Origin: Isoetes engelmannii
Lineage: Eukaryota > Streptophyta > Lycopodiopsida > Isoetales > Isoetaceae
DNA: 27,893 bases
Direction: 5' to 3'
Assembly: GCA_011763485.2 (NCBI GenBank)
Contig: JAANSK020060020.1
Coordinates: 1 to 27,893, forward strand
Both the position numbers and the translations under genes were made by a program. Below, one piece after another: positions 1 through 11,049 of this stretch. Under the pieces are notes generated by a model, which saw only the letters and a program-made list of their open reading frames with translations, ran no database searches and had not been told where the DNA came from. Position 1 is the stretch's first letter. Each line of letters starts with the position of its first letter.

Positions 1-339
1 TCCTTCAAGCTCTTACATTTCATGTAGATGTTGGCAATCCTACTATTATAGATCTTTGTTCTTGCTACAAGATGAAGAAATGTAATGTCTTCCTGTAACT
101 CAAATGCTGCATTTTTTCAAAAGCTCCAGGGAAGAACAAGTATTCTGGTTTACACAAATTTCAGGACAGTAATAAAACCTGCTATTGCAATCTTCGCAGT
201 CAATTCTGCTTCGCAAATCCTTTCCAACCAGCACAAAAGTAGAAATGGCTGATAACGGGTCCATGGTTCACGCTTTAAGGAAAGGAGGAGGTTCTTCGTG
301 TTTCACCGTATCTGGAGGAGGGAGGAGGATGCGCTGGGC
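1..339. other. 5' flank and probable 5' UTR of the SHW1-like gene
   Basis: This stretch lies upstream of the first in-frame ATG of the SHW1-like gene. It has no long open frame of its own and I see no convincing TATA box at a useful distance. Its last ~95 bases contain an upstream ATG (245) whose frame runs into exon 1 in a different phase, listed separately. The sequence just before the gene is purine-rich (GGAGGAGG repeats near 285-330), as plant leaders often are. Confidence 0.4.
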
Positions 340-424
340 ATGTCGGTTTGCGCTGCAGCATCCCCTTGCCTTCCAGGCAAATGCAATCTTCACCCCACCT
401 TCTTCTGCAATGGGCGTAGGCTGA
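245..424 (+). other. Upstream reading frame overlapping exon 1
   Basis: An ATG at 245 opens a 59-codon frame ending at the TGA at 422-424, out of phase with and overlapping the main start at 340. The peptide is rich in Gly, Arg and Ser and resembles no family I know. If transcription starts upstream of 245, this frame would be met first by scanning ribosomes and could lower translation from 340. If transcription starts between 245 and 340 it has no role. It may also simply be non-coding. Confidence 0.3.
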
Positions 425-1729
425 ACTTCCCTAATTTGAATCCTCGCCCGGCTTCTCCAGCCTTAGGGCTTCGGTCATGTTCTCGAGCATTCAATTTGGG
501 GATTGTGGAATCTCCATGCTTTCTTGGAGGTTTGATTCTGAAACCCAACATCAAATCGACGCCGATCAGATTGAATAAGGTCCGTTTTCTGTTCAAATTG
601 GAAGGATAATATTTTCTTAAAAGTAAATGATGCAAATTTTGCCTATAGACTCAAGCTATGAATGATGATGAGGATGGAGAAGAAGAAGATTTGGAGAGTG
701 ACATAGAAGATGACAGCATGGTGCTTCTCATTCAGCTTGCTCGTAACTTCTTGAAAAGAATTTCTTCTAAGGCCATCAAAGCTGCTAGAAGTATGCTACC
801 ACCTGTCTTTTCAATCGAATTGGTGCGTCCTCATTCATTTAGTTTAATGATAGCATGTTTTTGTTTTTATCTCAACACGCAGATTGCCATGTTTTAATCG
901 AAGGGTGGTACAAACTGAATATATCAAGCCTTGTGCATGTAGTTGTTTGAACATTGCGTATTCCTGGATGAATGTGCTTACAGTGCATGATACATGCACA
1001 GAGTAGGGTAGTTGTATAAAGATGTAACATAGTAAATGGCAATATGTTTACTTTCTGAGTACCCTGTGATGGTCATATTAGAGTTTGGAAAGTTCTTTAA
1101 TCATTTTGAAAGATTTAGAAATTAGTTACTGGTACAATCAATTTGTTGCTAATTTTGGCATCCTTTTTGTGCAATGGAGTTAATAATCTACTTGCGTTTA
1201 CCGATCTATAAACCAAGCCCTCAAGCAGTCTTATTAATACACATAATTCACGATATAAATGTTTCTCGTTTTAAAATCCGAGCTTAGATGGTACGTCTTG
1301 TATATCTGGTTCATTCGCATTATGGATAACCATCCCATATCAATGTAACTTAAGTTACTTGGTTACCATGAATTGCGCAGTATCTAAATTGTCTGGATTT
1401 TTGACAGATAACATTTTCAGTGAATGGCGCGCTTCTTTTGGGCATTCTTTCAACTGCCAAAGCATTTCTTGAAGTATGTTTTCTTGTCCATATTATTGCT
1501 TTGTTACGGCAATGGCTTTTATCCAAGGGGCCTATATCGTAAATGTAATTTGATATTGCAGGTGATATGCTCGCTTGGGACTATGATTTTCTTAAGTCTT
1601 TTGGTCATTCGGAGTGCATGGTCTCTGATGTCTTACACGAGGTTAGAAGAACAAGATAAGAATAGCAAAAGTGCTACCATGAATCCTACAGGTGATAGTT
1701 TCCAAACCTCAGGAGTAGTAATACCGTAG
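340..1729 (+). CDS. SHW1: SHW1-like protein (SHORT HYPOCOTYL IN WHITE LIGHT 1 family), four exons
   Basis: Four exons read as one 215-residue protein: 340-579, 649-822, 1408-1473 and 1562-1729. The introns (69, 585 and 88 nt) all begin GT, end AG and fall between codons. Residues 1-80 are Ser/Arg/Pro-rich with few acids, like a plastid transit peptide. Residues about 86-102 are strongly acidic (DDEDGEEEDLESDIEDD). A helical basic stretch follows (LARNFLKRISSKAIKAARS). Two hydrophobic segments lie at about 141-159 and 161-180 (ICSLGTMIFLSLLVIRSAW). The pattern of acidic block, basic helix, 'FSVNG...KAFLE' and 'CSLGT...LLVIR' matches my memory of Arabidopsis SHW1, a light and ABA signalling regulator; I could not run a search. 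The start is the first ATG in frame; the frame extends upstream to 298 without an ATG. Location in a plastid membrane is inferred from the N-terminus and hydrophobic segments. Confidence 0.65.
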
Positions 1730-2595
1730 ATACAACCACGTCTAGATTTCTGATTGCATCAGATTTCAAATGGTAAAATTTATGTTTATATGTTGCATAT
1801 TTGGAGCAACTTCTGTTCAATTAAACTTGAGTACCTCATTTGTAAAATGACTCTTGAATGGAGAGCTCACGCCTAGCCATTTATAGAGTTGTACAATATA
1901 ATATATACTGCTGAGTACATATAGGCATTGTAGCCAATTACAAAAGATGGCATGATTCAATACGCAATAGGTGATTTTGTCAAGACACAGCCAGCCAGTC
2001 TCATCTTGCAAAGGAGGCCACACCACCTTTCTATGTGGCTACCTAATGTATATATATCAGCATCAGGGAAATTTACTAAAATGGTTGCAGCTATGAATGG
2101 CTGCTGTCAATCACAGACGAGAGGCAAGAGATCTGAATGTGGCTATTTCGTTTGATGGTTTGTTCCAAAAATGCCAAGGCCATTCTCTGAAACTCAAGAC
2201 TAATTTGGAATCAGAACAAGGGTCTTCATTATGCACGAATTCTTCCATAAAAAAGTTATGATGGTTGCAAAGTGGGGGTGTAAACATGAACATAATGCTT
2301 TGTGGTTGAATTACTACTACAGACTATATGGTTATGTTCTATTGGAGTCATCTGTGTTGTGTTTATATGTATAGGAGACTAGATCTATATGCAATTGGCG
2401 AGCTTTTCTAAGGTCAGCTTTTCTTTTTGCCTTTCTTTATCAACTTGGGTATGTTGCTCAAAATCTTTAACAGCCTAGACAAGAGGAGACAAGCTGGATT
2501 TGGATCTCTACTTTGTACTTCGTTGGTAAGCTGGCTGCTCAGTGACATAATTCAAATAACGCTTGCTATTCTATAGAGGTTTTTCTAAAGTGGTT
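1730..2595. other. 3' flank of the SHW1-like gene, no gene recognised
   Basis: This holds the 3' UTR of the preceding gene and AT-rich spacer. I see no supported coding region. A short stretch at about 2473-2532 is bounded by CAG and GGTAAGC, so it looks like an internal exon, but no frame in it is convincing and its phase does not join well to the candidate exon downstream. Confidence 0.4.
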
Positions 2596-3070
2596 ATGGG
2601 TAAAAGATGCAATCATCATGATGCTAATCCTGGACTGCAAGTTGCTCGTGAAGTTGCTAGATGCCTAGTCGATAATTGCCCAGTATTTAGGTAAGGATTG
2701 CCAGTTCAGGCTTTGACCACTTGCTTTTTTCTCCTTTCAAACCATTCAGTGTGGCTGCTCGACAATCTATCTTATTTATGGTGGGATCCTACCCTTAAAA
2801 ATAAGCAGCAGTCCTCAAAAATCAGCGAAGCCCGTAAAACATCTTTTAATATTGTTATCTATATACATCATTGAAATTGTGGTCTTCTCCACCTAGAAGT
2901 ACCCACTGGGTCTTGTGCAAAAGAGCATTATAGTTTAGAGTTTGCCCTGTAAGCTACTTAGATAACTGTGTAATCTTACCACAAGTTTGCCTCTCAGGAA
3001 GGCCTCATCTTCTTGCGTTCACCATTGAGATTTACCTGAACCTTAGTCCTGCATATATCTCAGCCCAAAC
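2596..3070 (+). CDS. Candidate pair of exons of an unrecognised host gene (partial)
   Basis: Two short open stretches are bounded by good splice signals. The first runs from at least 2596 to 2690 and ends at GTAAGG. The second runs 3002-3070, after a pyrimidine-rich stretch ending GGAAG, and ends at GTAAGT. With a 311-nt intron between them the frame continues. The first peptide contains LQVAREVARCLVDNCPVF and the second RPHLLAFTIEIYLNL, which look like amphipathic helices of a globular protein. I do not recognise the family. The upstream and downstream exons are not clear; the ATG at 2596 may be internal. A competing acceptor at 2997 would break the frame. It could be a remnant of a gene or a chance pairing. 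Confidence 0.3.
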
Positions 3071-4476
3071 GTAAGTAAACAAACCACAGTTCAATCTGAT
3101 AAATGAAGCCAAATCAATTTTATAAATGAAGCCAAATCTTCAATTTGGACTTCCTCTTACTAAAAAGGCCTGCCAAAAGGCCCGCTACATGGGAAAAGCA
3201 ACACAAGATATTCTTATTAGATTAAAAATGTATGTATTACAAAACCACAATATGAACATACCCTTTATCTTCACCAAATGCATAGATATAGATTTAGGTT
3301 TTGTAATATCATGTGCATGTTGTACCAATACGGTGTACCTCTAGTCATTTTTATTCGGGCATTGTCTTTGTGTCTATGCCTTTTATTCACATATATGCAT
3401 CTATTACTCCTAAGTTCTAACGAGTTTAAACATTGGAATGATGGCTTAACACCATCACATACGCTTCGTTTAGAAAGTATGTGATGCACATTTCTTGAAA
3501 TAGAGTTGTCGCTTCTTGTAAATTCTTATTGATTTATTAAAAAAAAAAAAAAGCCAATTGGTCTCCGTGGACGATTAAAAAATTCAATTCAATTCAAATT
3601 GATACTCTTATTTTGTTCAGTTGCCACGTCTTCTTGCATGTTATTTATTGATTATCTCTTTATTGTAGTTGTGTATTAGTTGTGTATTTGGAGGTTAAGG
3701 TGTTTTTGTGTCCATATAGGAATACACATAACTATGTTTCCCTCCCTCCCCCTCTCAATAGATTTGGCTTTGATCTACTCGATTTGCAACAACTCTTTGA
3801 CATGCCAGCTACTATAGTATAGCTTTGTGATAGATATGTTGGCTTTGAGGGAGTTGGCAGTCAAGCATGTTACTGTTGAATCTAGTGGGACAAGAAAGAG
3901 GAGAGCAATGGCGAGCTACTTGATGATAAGTGATTGCCAGATGATAGGATTTTTTGTTTTGGGTAATTTTTATTGTTGTAATCTGTCTTATAGACATATG
4001 TTCTAGCAACACGACATAGTAGAAATCATTTCATTTCTCTTTCTTTTTTGGGCAATTGTGGGCCATTGCATCACATTGGCAACATATTTCAGAAAGAGGG
4101 TTGAGGGTTCACAATAAATGCAGTCTCTCAGTAAATTGGACTCGTGAAATATATCTTATCACTATTGCTTTATCATATAGATGCTAGAGGAATTTTCTTC
4201 GTCGAAGTTCGTTCTTGAATTATGGTATTTTTTTTAATTAGGTTCCCCAAACATCAGTGCATGCTCTCCCCCACCCCCTTAGGGGGGTATCATTTTCAAC
4301 GTTCACATGTAACATTTCCCATGGGTTCTATTGAATTTCTCTTTGATGGGTGCAGGTGATAGCTCTACTCACTTGGAACTAGTGATGCCAAAATTTAAGT
4401 GCAGTACGTTAGATTGGTGGTATTTTTATTGTAAATAATCTTGTAGTTTTTACATGAAATGCTCTTTAGTTGGTTA
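3071..4476. other. Gene-poor AT-rich spacer
   Basis: I see no supported gene here. It contains a near-duplicate of about 17 bases (ATAAATGAAGCCAAATC at about 3101 and 3123), a run of 14 A (3539-3552) followed by a short ATTCA repeat near 3580, and C-rich patches near 3740 and 4266. The A run could be the tail of a short retroposon, but I found no target duplication or recognisable body. Confidence 0.5.
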
Positions 4477-4590
4477 TAATGGGGCTTTGTCCTCAAGTTC
4501 TAGTTCGGGCTCATGCCCCTTTTTCATGTATTGGGTCCCATAACCCGATTGGGTTTCTGTAGATGTTAAAAAGCTTATCTTATCTTCAAG
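4477..4590 (+). repeat. Short dispersed repeat, left copy (LINE/SINE-like 3' tail)
   Basis: About 85 bases here match 27468-27560 on the same strand, roughly 83% by eye. Shared features are GGGCT..TGCCCC and AACCCGATTGGGTT, each able to form a hairpin, followed by a short A-rich stretch. The two copies then diverge into different simple repeats: TTATC units here and CTC units in the other copy. A conserved hairpin-rich end followed by a short variable tandem tail is typical of the 3' end of some LINEs and the SINEs that borrow it. No reverse transcriptase is visible upstream, so the family is an inference. Confidence 0.55.
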
Positions 4591-4918
4591 AGCCCATAGA
4601 CCACTTGTTTATGGACGACAAAATTTTAATTAAATTCCTTATAGGAATGTATGTAAAAATAATATCTTGTATTCTAGATTTTCTATAATGTGCCCCTAGT
4701 ATTACAAGATTTATGACAAAAAAATTAAGTATGGTCTATGTGTCTTAGTTCAAATCTATGCTTCATGCTTCTATGTTCCTCATCTACAGTCTTTATATAG
4801 ATTTGAAATCTTTGGGGCTCAAAATTAAGGAGGATGATTATAATTCCATTGGCTACATGGAAGACTTTAAGGGGGTCCTCATATACCTAGTGAGAAAGAA
4901 AGGAACCAAAATGGGCTA
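4591..4918. other. AT-rich spacer, nothing recognised
   Basis: I see no gene or known element in this stretch. It may belong to the degraded 3' end of element C, which runs on the minus strand from the right, but I could not define an LTR. Confidence 0.3.
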
Positions 4919-5038
4919 TTATGGCCAAGACCTCAATGACACATGAGTGTCGATCGGGATCGATAGATAGACAGACCAAATAGGTTTGTTATGGCCAAGG
5001 CCTGAATGGCACATGGGTGTCAATTAGGGGTATCGATT
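4919..5038. repeat. Imperfect tandem duplication, period about 70 bp
   Basis: The stretch beginning TATGGCCAAG at 4919-4966 is repeated at 4989-5038 with several substitutions: both contain ATGGCCAAGxCCT, AATGxCACATG and GTGTC followed by ATCGAT. The spacing is about 70 bases. It lies next to the integrase end of element C and could be part of that element's terminal region. Confidence 0.6.
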
Positions 5039-5183
5039 AAGGGAAAGACTGACACAATTTAGAGTTAGATCTATTCAAAATCGGGAAAAGTGGGTCAGTG
5101 CAAGTCGTGCGTCTAGACTCCTCCAACAATTAAAAATCAGATCTATGAGATCAATCAATTTTTTTGTTTAATCGATCTGCTAA

Positions 5184-7425
5184 CTAGCAAATCGACCATG
5201 TAGAAGGGATTTGGATTAATGAAATATCAAATAGAAGCCTTGCCAACTTCAATGGTAGACTTGCACAATATAAAATGTGCAACTTCGATAATAAATCTAT
5301 GATCAACAAAATAATGTTGATTTCTTTCCTCGTTTTAGATGCACCTGTGATGAAGTCCATTGAATAGACATTCGATATGTGTACTGCCACTTCTATTGTA
5401 GCTAGCATCTTGGTTGGTGTTATGAGATGTTATGCTAGCCCTTTGGTGAGATTGCTCACATACTTGGCGATATATTTTTCCATGTCTGGCCGTATATAAC
5501 TTCTTTGCATTGGTATGCAGATTGAGTCGAATCCGGGATGATGGCATATTGTAGGCGTGTCATGTAACTCGTATATGACTCGTTGCTTAAGCTCTTCCCT
5601 GTTGCGGATGTAGAGTTTGTCTTTGTAATGAGGTATCCTTCTGGTAGCTTGTAGCCTTTGGTTGCATCCTTCTACACCTTAACTATTTCTTGGATTTCTT
5701 TGAAGAAATCTTAGTAACCATTATTGCCTCTAAGTTATTTGAGACTATCATCATTGCTAAGCGTTGTGTAGGAGCTAGAATATCTTGATAGCATGTGCCA
5801 ACATACAGCTTGACTTAATGTACATTATCGCATTATCTCAAAACCACGTATATTAAGTAGTGGTTGAGTTAAGAAAGCCTTTATGATGGTGTATAGTTTG
5901 AATGGAGAACTTAGCAGATAGTGTTCCATGACTACCATTTCTAACATACACATTGCTCTTGCCTTTGAGCTCTTTAGGATTACTACCATTACTTTGTCAC
6001 CTTTTCTTTGAAGAGTGAAACAACTTCTCAAAAGACATATTTGTGTGTCATCTCCTTCTGAAGCCATTGACAATGATGATCATAGCAATTGATCAAGGTT
6101 TTTCTTTGGTCTCAGTCATTCCATAACCATTATTGTATTGTAGTTATTGAAGGGAAGTATAGTGCTCTAATTTCTACTGTGATTTCTGAAAATCTTATCT
6201 CATATGATACCACTTTCCATGAGGCCATGACCATCCTTCCATTTGTTAGTCTGACATTATTTGTCTTTACTTATCTTATTTTCAGTTTAAGCTTGTCCAC
6301 TACTTTTGGTGCTATAAACTTATGTGAGCTACCATTGTCGATGAACATGTAAAATGACTCTAGTTGATTGCTAACATTGTCTAATTATGTTATCGCATAT
6401 ATGTTCATGGTGTTGGTCCTCCTCTCTTCAATTTTCGCTACGGGTGATTGGAAGTTTCCATCCTCTTATCCTTCATCTTCATTCATTCCCCAATTATATA
6501 TTTCAAAGTTTGTTAAGTCCAAGGTTGGACAAGCCTACGACTGGTGGTCTATATTAATGCAAGTGAAACAAACCCTTGCTACCACTTTTTTCTTTGGTGT
6601 CATTTTATTGAGGAATTCTCTGAGCTTAGAGTTCATTGATGGGCTCCTTCTCTCTTCTATTATCATTCCTTTTCCCATTGTTAATCCTTCCTCTATTCTG
6701 AGACATATGGGTTGCTTTGATGCTAAGCTTGACCGTCCTTTTGTACTATATCAATAGCATGTCATATACCCCTTGTGTGTGGTGCAAAGACCGCATGTTG
6801 AGTTGCGAAGGTCTCGAGGTTCTAGGTATAATTCTCTGCTCCCATGATTATTTTTTGTCTACAATTTCTTATTTTGCCCTTGAGTTCTATCATTAGTCCA
6901 CCAAGGTAACCTTCCATTTCTTCTTTCTCCATCAAAAAAGGTAGTACAACCTGAGGCTCAAATAATGTTGGACATAATCAGATGTTTTCCTCTCCTTGTG
7001 AGAGTCATGCTACTGCCTGTTTCTATTTGATCAAGAAGTCATTTGAAACCCAATATATATTGAAGATATCAAGGAGTGTTCTCACTTTGTTTTATTTTTC
7101 TTTACCGTGCATGTCTCCACCAAATTCTTGCATGCTCGTGAGCCCATCGACAACAACTTAGGTGCCACATGTGAGCCTACCAATGGCAACTTGTATGTAA
7201 GTAGAAGCTAAACATGTCGCCATTGCAAAATTGTTCAATCTGATCAATTCACACTTACAGTAATACCCTTCATCCTTTCTGCACTCTCAACCATTTGTAA
7301 ATTGTGTTCTTTCATAAGGCTGTTGTTATGTTGTGCCATCTCAATTATATCAGCAAGATTCATCACATGGATGTTGATATGTACCCTCTTCTCGTCCTTG
7401 CCATGGCTGAATCTCCTCGGTGCTT
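5184..7425 (-). mobile_element. Element C: old degraded Ty3/gypsy fossil
   Basis: On the minus strand I recognise, from 5' (right) to 3' (left): a gag-like region (about 6600-7425), a CX2CX4HX4C zinc knuckle (about 6531-6572, CFTC...H...C), an aspartic protease site (about 6325-6349, FIDNGSS), an integrase zinc-binding region (about 5450-5590, LHDTP...HHPGF) and the start of the integrase core (about 5200-5365, SMDFITG followed by KTRK). Reverse transcriptase and RNase H were not recognised. The element is heavily broken with many interruptions. It is the oldest of the three because element A is inserted in its gag region. No LTR could be defined. Chromovirus-type or other Ty3/gypsy membership beyond superfamily is not supported. 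Confidence 0.7.
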
Positions 7426-7430
7426 GAAAT
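7426..7430. repeat. Target-site duplication of element A, left (GAAAT)
   Basis: The five bases GAAAT directly precede the TGTGACG start of the left LTR and recur directly after the right LTR at 26276-26280. This pins the ends of element A and shows that the two LTRs belong to one insertion. Confidence 0.85.
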
Positions 7431-8760
7431 TGTGACGCTCCCCGGCTCTATATGGTGCTCCCATCGTATAGCTACGCGAAATCCTCCTTCTCAGTAGCTC
7501 TCTACCGAGTTGGGCCCTCCGTCTAACCCAGGCTACCAGGATGAGCAACACCCGAAGGAAGGACACGGAGGTGTCATTGGCCTCCCATTCCTTCACTGGG
7601 GCATCCTATGTGGCAGAAGCGTACATACATGTTAGCACATCACAATATATAACAATATGCTACCTCAAGGGGTGGCCCCTCCATCATCCAACTAATCACC
7701 ATACATAATAATACATCAAACCCTAGGTTCAGACTCCATGGGATTGACTGACAGCCGGTGGCTCGGAATACAACAGACAAAGTCATGACAATGGCTTTGG
7801 TTGGCATAAGAGCATTGGCTAGTGTAGTCCACACCATCCGCTCCTCCTGTGCATACTTTGCAGGTAGGCTGAATCACGCTAGAATGTGGTTGTAGCCTGC
7901 CAGAGACGTAAATCTCATGGAGTCACCCTATGAGACCTACTCGCGTTTGCATCTCCCTGGTCCGATGAAGCAGGGAAAGACAATTCTCTTCCAGGAGTAT
8001 GATGGTTCCATGTGTGGCTAGAGAATGTGACACCATCGGGCGAGCCACACCCGTACCTGGCTTAACCCCCCAAAATCCATAGGCCGAGATCACCCGCGCC
8101 TATCGAGCCCAAGAACCATTTTTCGAATGCATTCTTGACCTAGGGGGTGTCATACCCATACCCGGCCCACACGCAGTGACCGACTATAAGCCTAGCACAC
8201 TAAAACGTTAGCCAGCCTCAGATGGATCCCGTACCACTTCACCATCAAATCCCTTATCTGGTGCTCAGCCATAGAATAGCATCTACAGCTCGGTGGGCTC
8301 TATGCACAGGCCACAATACTGGGGTTTAAGAGGTTTAATCTAGGTGCATCTACTACAATCCAAAAGGCAAGTTCATGCCTCTACCTGCCCTTAACCCCTT
8401 AACCTAGGAGGCGCAATCAGGCTACCTTAACTCATCCATAATTCCAGATACAATAGCATAACTTTAGTCATCCATCTAATCAGAGAAGGGTTACCTTAAT
8501 CAAAGAGAATCAATACACCAAACCCACTAACCCGTATCATCACTGGACCTGTTCAGTCGGCTCATCCTTGTTAGCAAAGTGCTTCTGCTCACTTCTCAGC
8601 TGGGTGCGGCTGCTTCTCTGGCTGCTTGGGCGCTCAAGAAGTTGCTCTTTGCTCCAAAATTGAATTGGGGCAGAATTGGGTAGGTCCTCCTACTTGATCA
8701 CATCCAAGATTGGCAAGTCCTTCCTAGCCAATCGAATTTGGCTAAGTGTGGCTTGCTATT

Positions 8761-8820
8761 CCTAATTAATCAACTAATTAACTAATGTGTTAGGTTTTAA
8801 TTAATTGATTAATTAGTTAA
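8761..8820. repeat. AT-rich imperfect inverted repeat within the LTR
   Basis: Arms rich in TAATTAAT and ATTAATTA face each other around the short spacer GTGTTAGG. The same structure is kept in the other LTR near 26064-26122. It would fold into a long AT hairpin in the U3 part of the LTR. Confidence 0.55.
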
Positions 8821-8937
8821 AGCTTTAGGTTTCAAAGTGTCAATTTAGCATAGCTAAATATGCTTAATAAATAAATACTAGCGCCCCTTATGATTAGTAA
8901 ATGATTAATGAATACTTAATCATAGGTGATGTGGCAT

Positions 8938-8959
8938 GTATTTATACTCGTATAAATAC
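8938..8959. repeat. Perfect 22-bp palindrome with TATA boxes near the LTR edge
   Basis: GTATTTATA and TATAAATAC flank the four-base loop CTCG, just inside the U3 edge of the LTR. The other LTR has a slightly decayed version near 26240-26261. Each arm contains a TATAAATA-like sequence. Being about 15-35 bases from the LTR start is early for the core promoter, so its role is uncertain. Confidence 0.6.
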
Positions 8960-8972
8960 CTGGAACGTCACA

Positions 8973-8990
8973 TCCCCCCCCCTCCCAAAA
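8973..8990 (-). promoter_or_regulatory. Polypurine tract of element A
   Basis: On the minus strand this reads TTTTGGGAGGGGGGGGGA, directly abutting the TGTGACG start of the 3' LTR. This is the expected place and composition for the primer of plus-strand DNA synthesis. Confidence 0.88.
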
Positions 8991-9411
8991 TAATGTTGTC
9001 CTCGGCATTAGAAAGGTAATATGAAACTTGTATTAAAATAACTGCAGTTTACAAGGAGATCACAATAGTAATAAAGACATCACAAGATCATAACTGATCA
9101 ATGTTCTTGGCTGAAGCCATTTTCAAACAACACATAACACATATCAGATCACACAATGATAAAACACAACAGGCCCTCAGAAGCCCCTAATGACACCTGC
9201 AGGCAACCCCTACTGCTCACCGCCTGCAGAATCACATTAATATTATTAGTATTAAAAAGTTGTGGTTGAAGGGACCACCCCCTTATAATTTAACCTAAAT
9301 GGAATGTAACATGCATTTCTAGCCTAGCATGTACCTATGCCTACGCTATAGACGTACATGCCTAAAAAGGCGTTAAGTCGTTGGCTAGGGAACATAGACG
9401 ACTCGATCCCA
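8991..9411 (-). other. Untranslated internal region before the polypurine tract of element A
   Basis: I see no gene between the end of the chromodomain-bearing reading frame and the polypurine tract. It is ordinary 3' untranslated element sequence. Confidence 0.6.
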
Positions 9412-9549
9412 TCATCGCCCATAGCTACCTGCCTGAGTTAATCTACACGAAGGCGGATGCAGACATTCCATGCTGAATGCATACAAATGCCCTCGACAAC
9501 CATAGCTAAGGGACATGAAGTCCGGTTGGACCATACTCCAAAACTCATG

Positions 9550-9720
9550 AATACCTTCGGAGCCGAAAACAATTGTGTCATTGATGGTACGGCCCTGGCA
9601 TTGTTTCATAAAGTCGGGGTAGTTCTTGTTAAGGTCCATTTCAAGTATCCAGGTGGCATCTTCAGCTGGTAAGTGTTTCCACTTAACCAAGTACTACAGA
9701 ATCTGGCTACGTTGAGTCTG
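9550..9720 (-). pseudogene. Chromodomain at the integrase C-terminus, element A
   Basis: The minus strand reads VKWKHLPAEDATWILEMDL (about 9631-9687), preceded by a tyrosine and leucine. This is the classic chromodomain core: a beta strand with YLVKWKxLP, then a conserved acid and the aromatic W of the methyl-lysine-binding fold, then a C-terminal helix. In chromoviruses this domain steers integration toward chromatin carrying particular histone marks. It follows the GPY/F module of integrase. It places element A among the chromoviruses; I do not assign a clade (Tekay, Reina, CRM, Galadriel or other). Confidence 0.85.
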
Positions 9721-11010
9721 CTTGTAAGCACGATCCAAAAGAGCTTCAGACACTATCTCAAGTTGTTCCTCTGTCATTTCCAATAATGTCGGGGACTCCA
9801 ATATCTGATCTGGATCAGGAGTGTGCTGCTTCAGCAGACTAACATGTAAATTTTTATGGACCTTCAGATGAGCGGGAAGATTGAGTTTGTAGGCCTGAGG
9901 GCCCACACATTGAACAATTTCGAAGGGACCCGCCCATCTGGGTGCCAACTTTTTACAATTTCCAATCTTAAGCTTTGCTTGCTTCAGTTTAATCTTTAAC
10001 CATACAAACTCTCCATCTTGAAATTCCCGAGGAGTTCGATGTTTATTGGCAACACTCTTTTGTTGTCTTCTCGCAGCCAATAAATAATCTCAAACCTCTT
10101 CCACAAGTGTCTGCATATCAGTTAGCAACTGTTGGGATATTTCTACCTTAGAAACTGGGTTATACCAAGTATCCAAAGTAAGGCATTGATATCCATAATT
10201 AATCATGAAAGGAGACATGTGTGAAGATTCCTGCTTAGTACTGTTATATGCAAATTCTACCAGATGGATATAATCTGTCCATTTGGACTGTTTATTCCAG
10301 ACGTAATTCCTAAGCATATCCTCAATAATGTGATTTGTGCATTCCGTCTGCCCATCCATCTGTGGGTCATAGGACGTGCTCATAGCAAGCTTAGTCTGGA
10401 TAATATTAAAGAAATCTGTCCAAAAAGCACTGACAAATTTGGGGTCACGGTCTGAAACAATGAGGGCATGCCATATAAGCGGAATATTTCCTTTGTGAAT
10501 AACAACGTCGTATCCAAGGCAGTGTCGGTAGTTCTGCATGGCAATAAATGTGCCATTTTGGAGAGTTTGTCAACGACAACCATGAGGGCATCGTGATCTC
10601 TCAATGTCCGAGGCAATCCCACAATGAAATCCATTGTAGTGACTTCCCATTTGGCATTCGAACATCTAGGGGCTCCAAAAGACCTGGAACACGCAACTGT
10701 TCTACCTTTGTCTGTTGGCACAACTGACACTGCTTGATATAACTAGCAATCTGCTTCTTCATGCCGGACCAAAAATAACTGCTTCGTATTTTAAAATACG
10801 TTTTCATGAAACCCGAATGGCCGGCAATAGGGCTATTGTGTGTATCATGGAGAATAAGTTTTTTGACTCCCAAAGATTCTGGAACACACAACTTATTTTT
10901 ATGGTATAATAATGCACCTTCCTTCTTATAGTGCTTATAAGTGTCCCGATCCTTATCTGTTCTGGCCTGTTGGGATAAACTATGCCATACGTCCTTGAAT
11001 TCTGGATTTG
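9700..11010 (-). pseudogene. Integrase of element A (zinc-binding, DDE core and GPY/F module)
   Basis: Reading right to left: an HHCC zinc-binding region (about 10710-10860, HDTHNSPIAGHSG ... CQLCQQTK), then the catalytic core with MDFIVGLPRT (about 10620), VSDRDPKF (about 10450) and SYDPQMDGQTE (about 10360), giving the usual D, D, E triad setting, then a GPY/F-type module (about 9880-9970, PRWAGPFEIVQCVGPQAYKL) and HVSLLKQ. The enzyme inserts the element's cDNA into host DNA. The copy is broken by a few interruptions. Confidence 0.88.
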
Positions 11011-11049
11011 GAATGGTGTCCTCAATAGACTTCCCAAACTCACTGTTGA

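Larger units (their letters stand above)
7431..8972 (-). repeat. 3' LTR of element A
   Basis: This 1542-bp LTR has perfect TGTGACG...CGTCACA inverted ends. It is a direct repeat of 24702-26275. Both copies share long identical stretches, for example around 7560-7640 versus 24840-24910. It lies left of the polypurine tract, so it is the 3' LTR of the minus-strand element. Confidence 0.92.

Noticed and set aside
3539-3552. Run of 14 A as a SINE or processed-gene tail
   Set aside because: I found no body, internal promoter boxes or target duplication around it.
5825-6757. Small open frames on both strands in 5.8-6.8 kb as host genes
   Set aside because: Minus-strand zinc knuckle, protease and integrase motifs around them show that this is the decayed element C; the plus-strand frames are its antisense.
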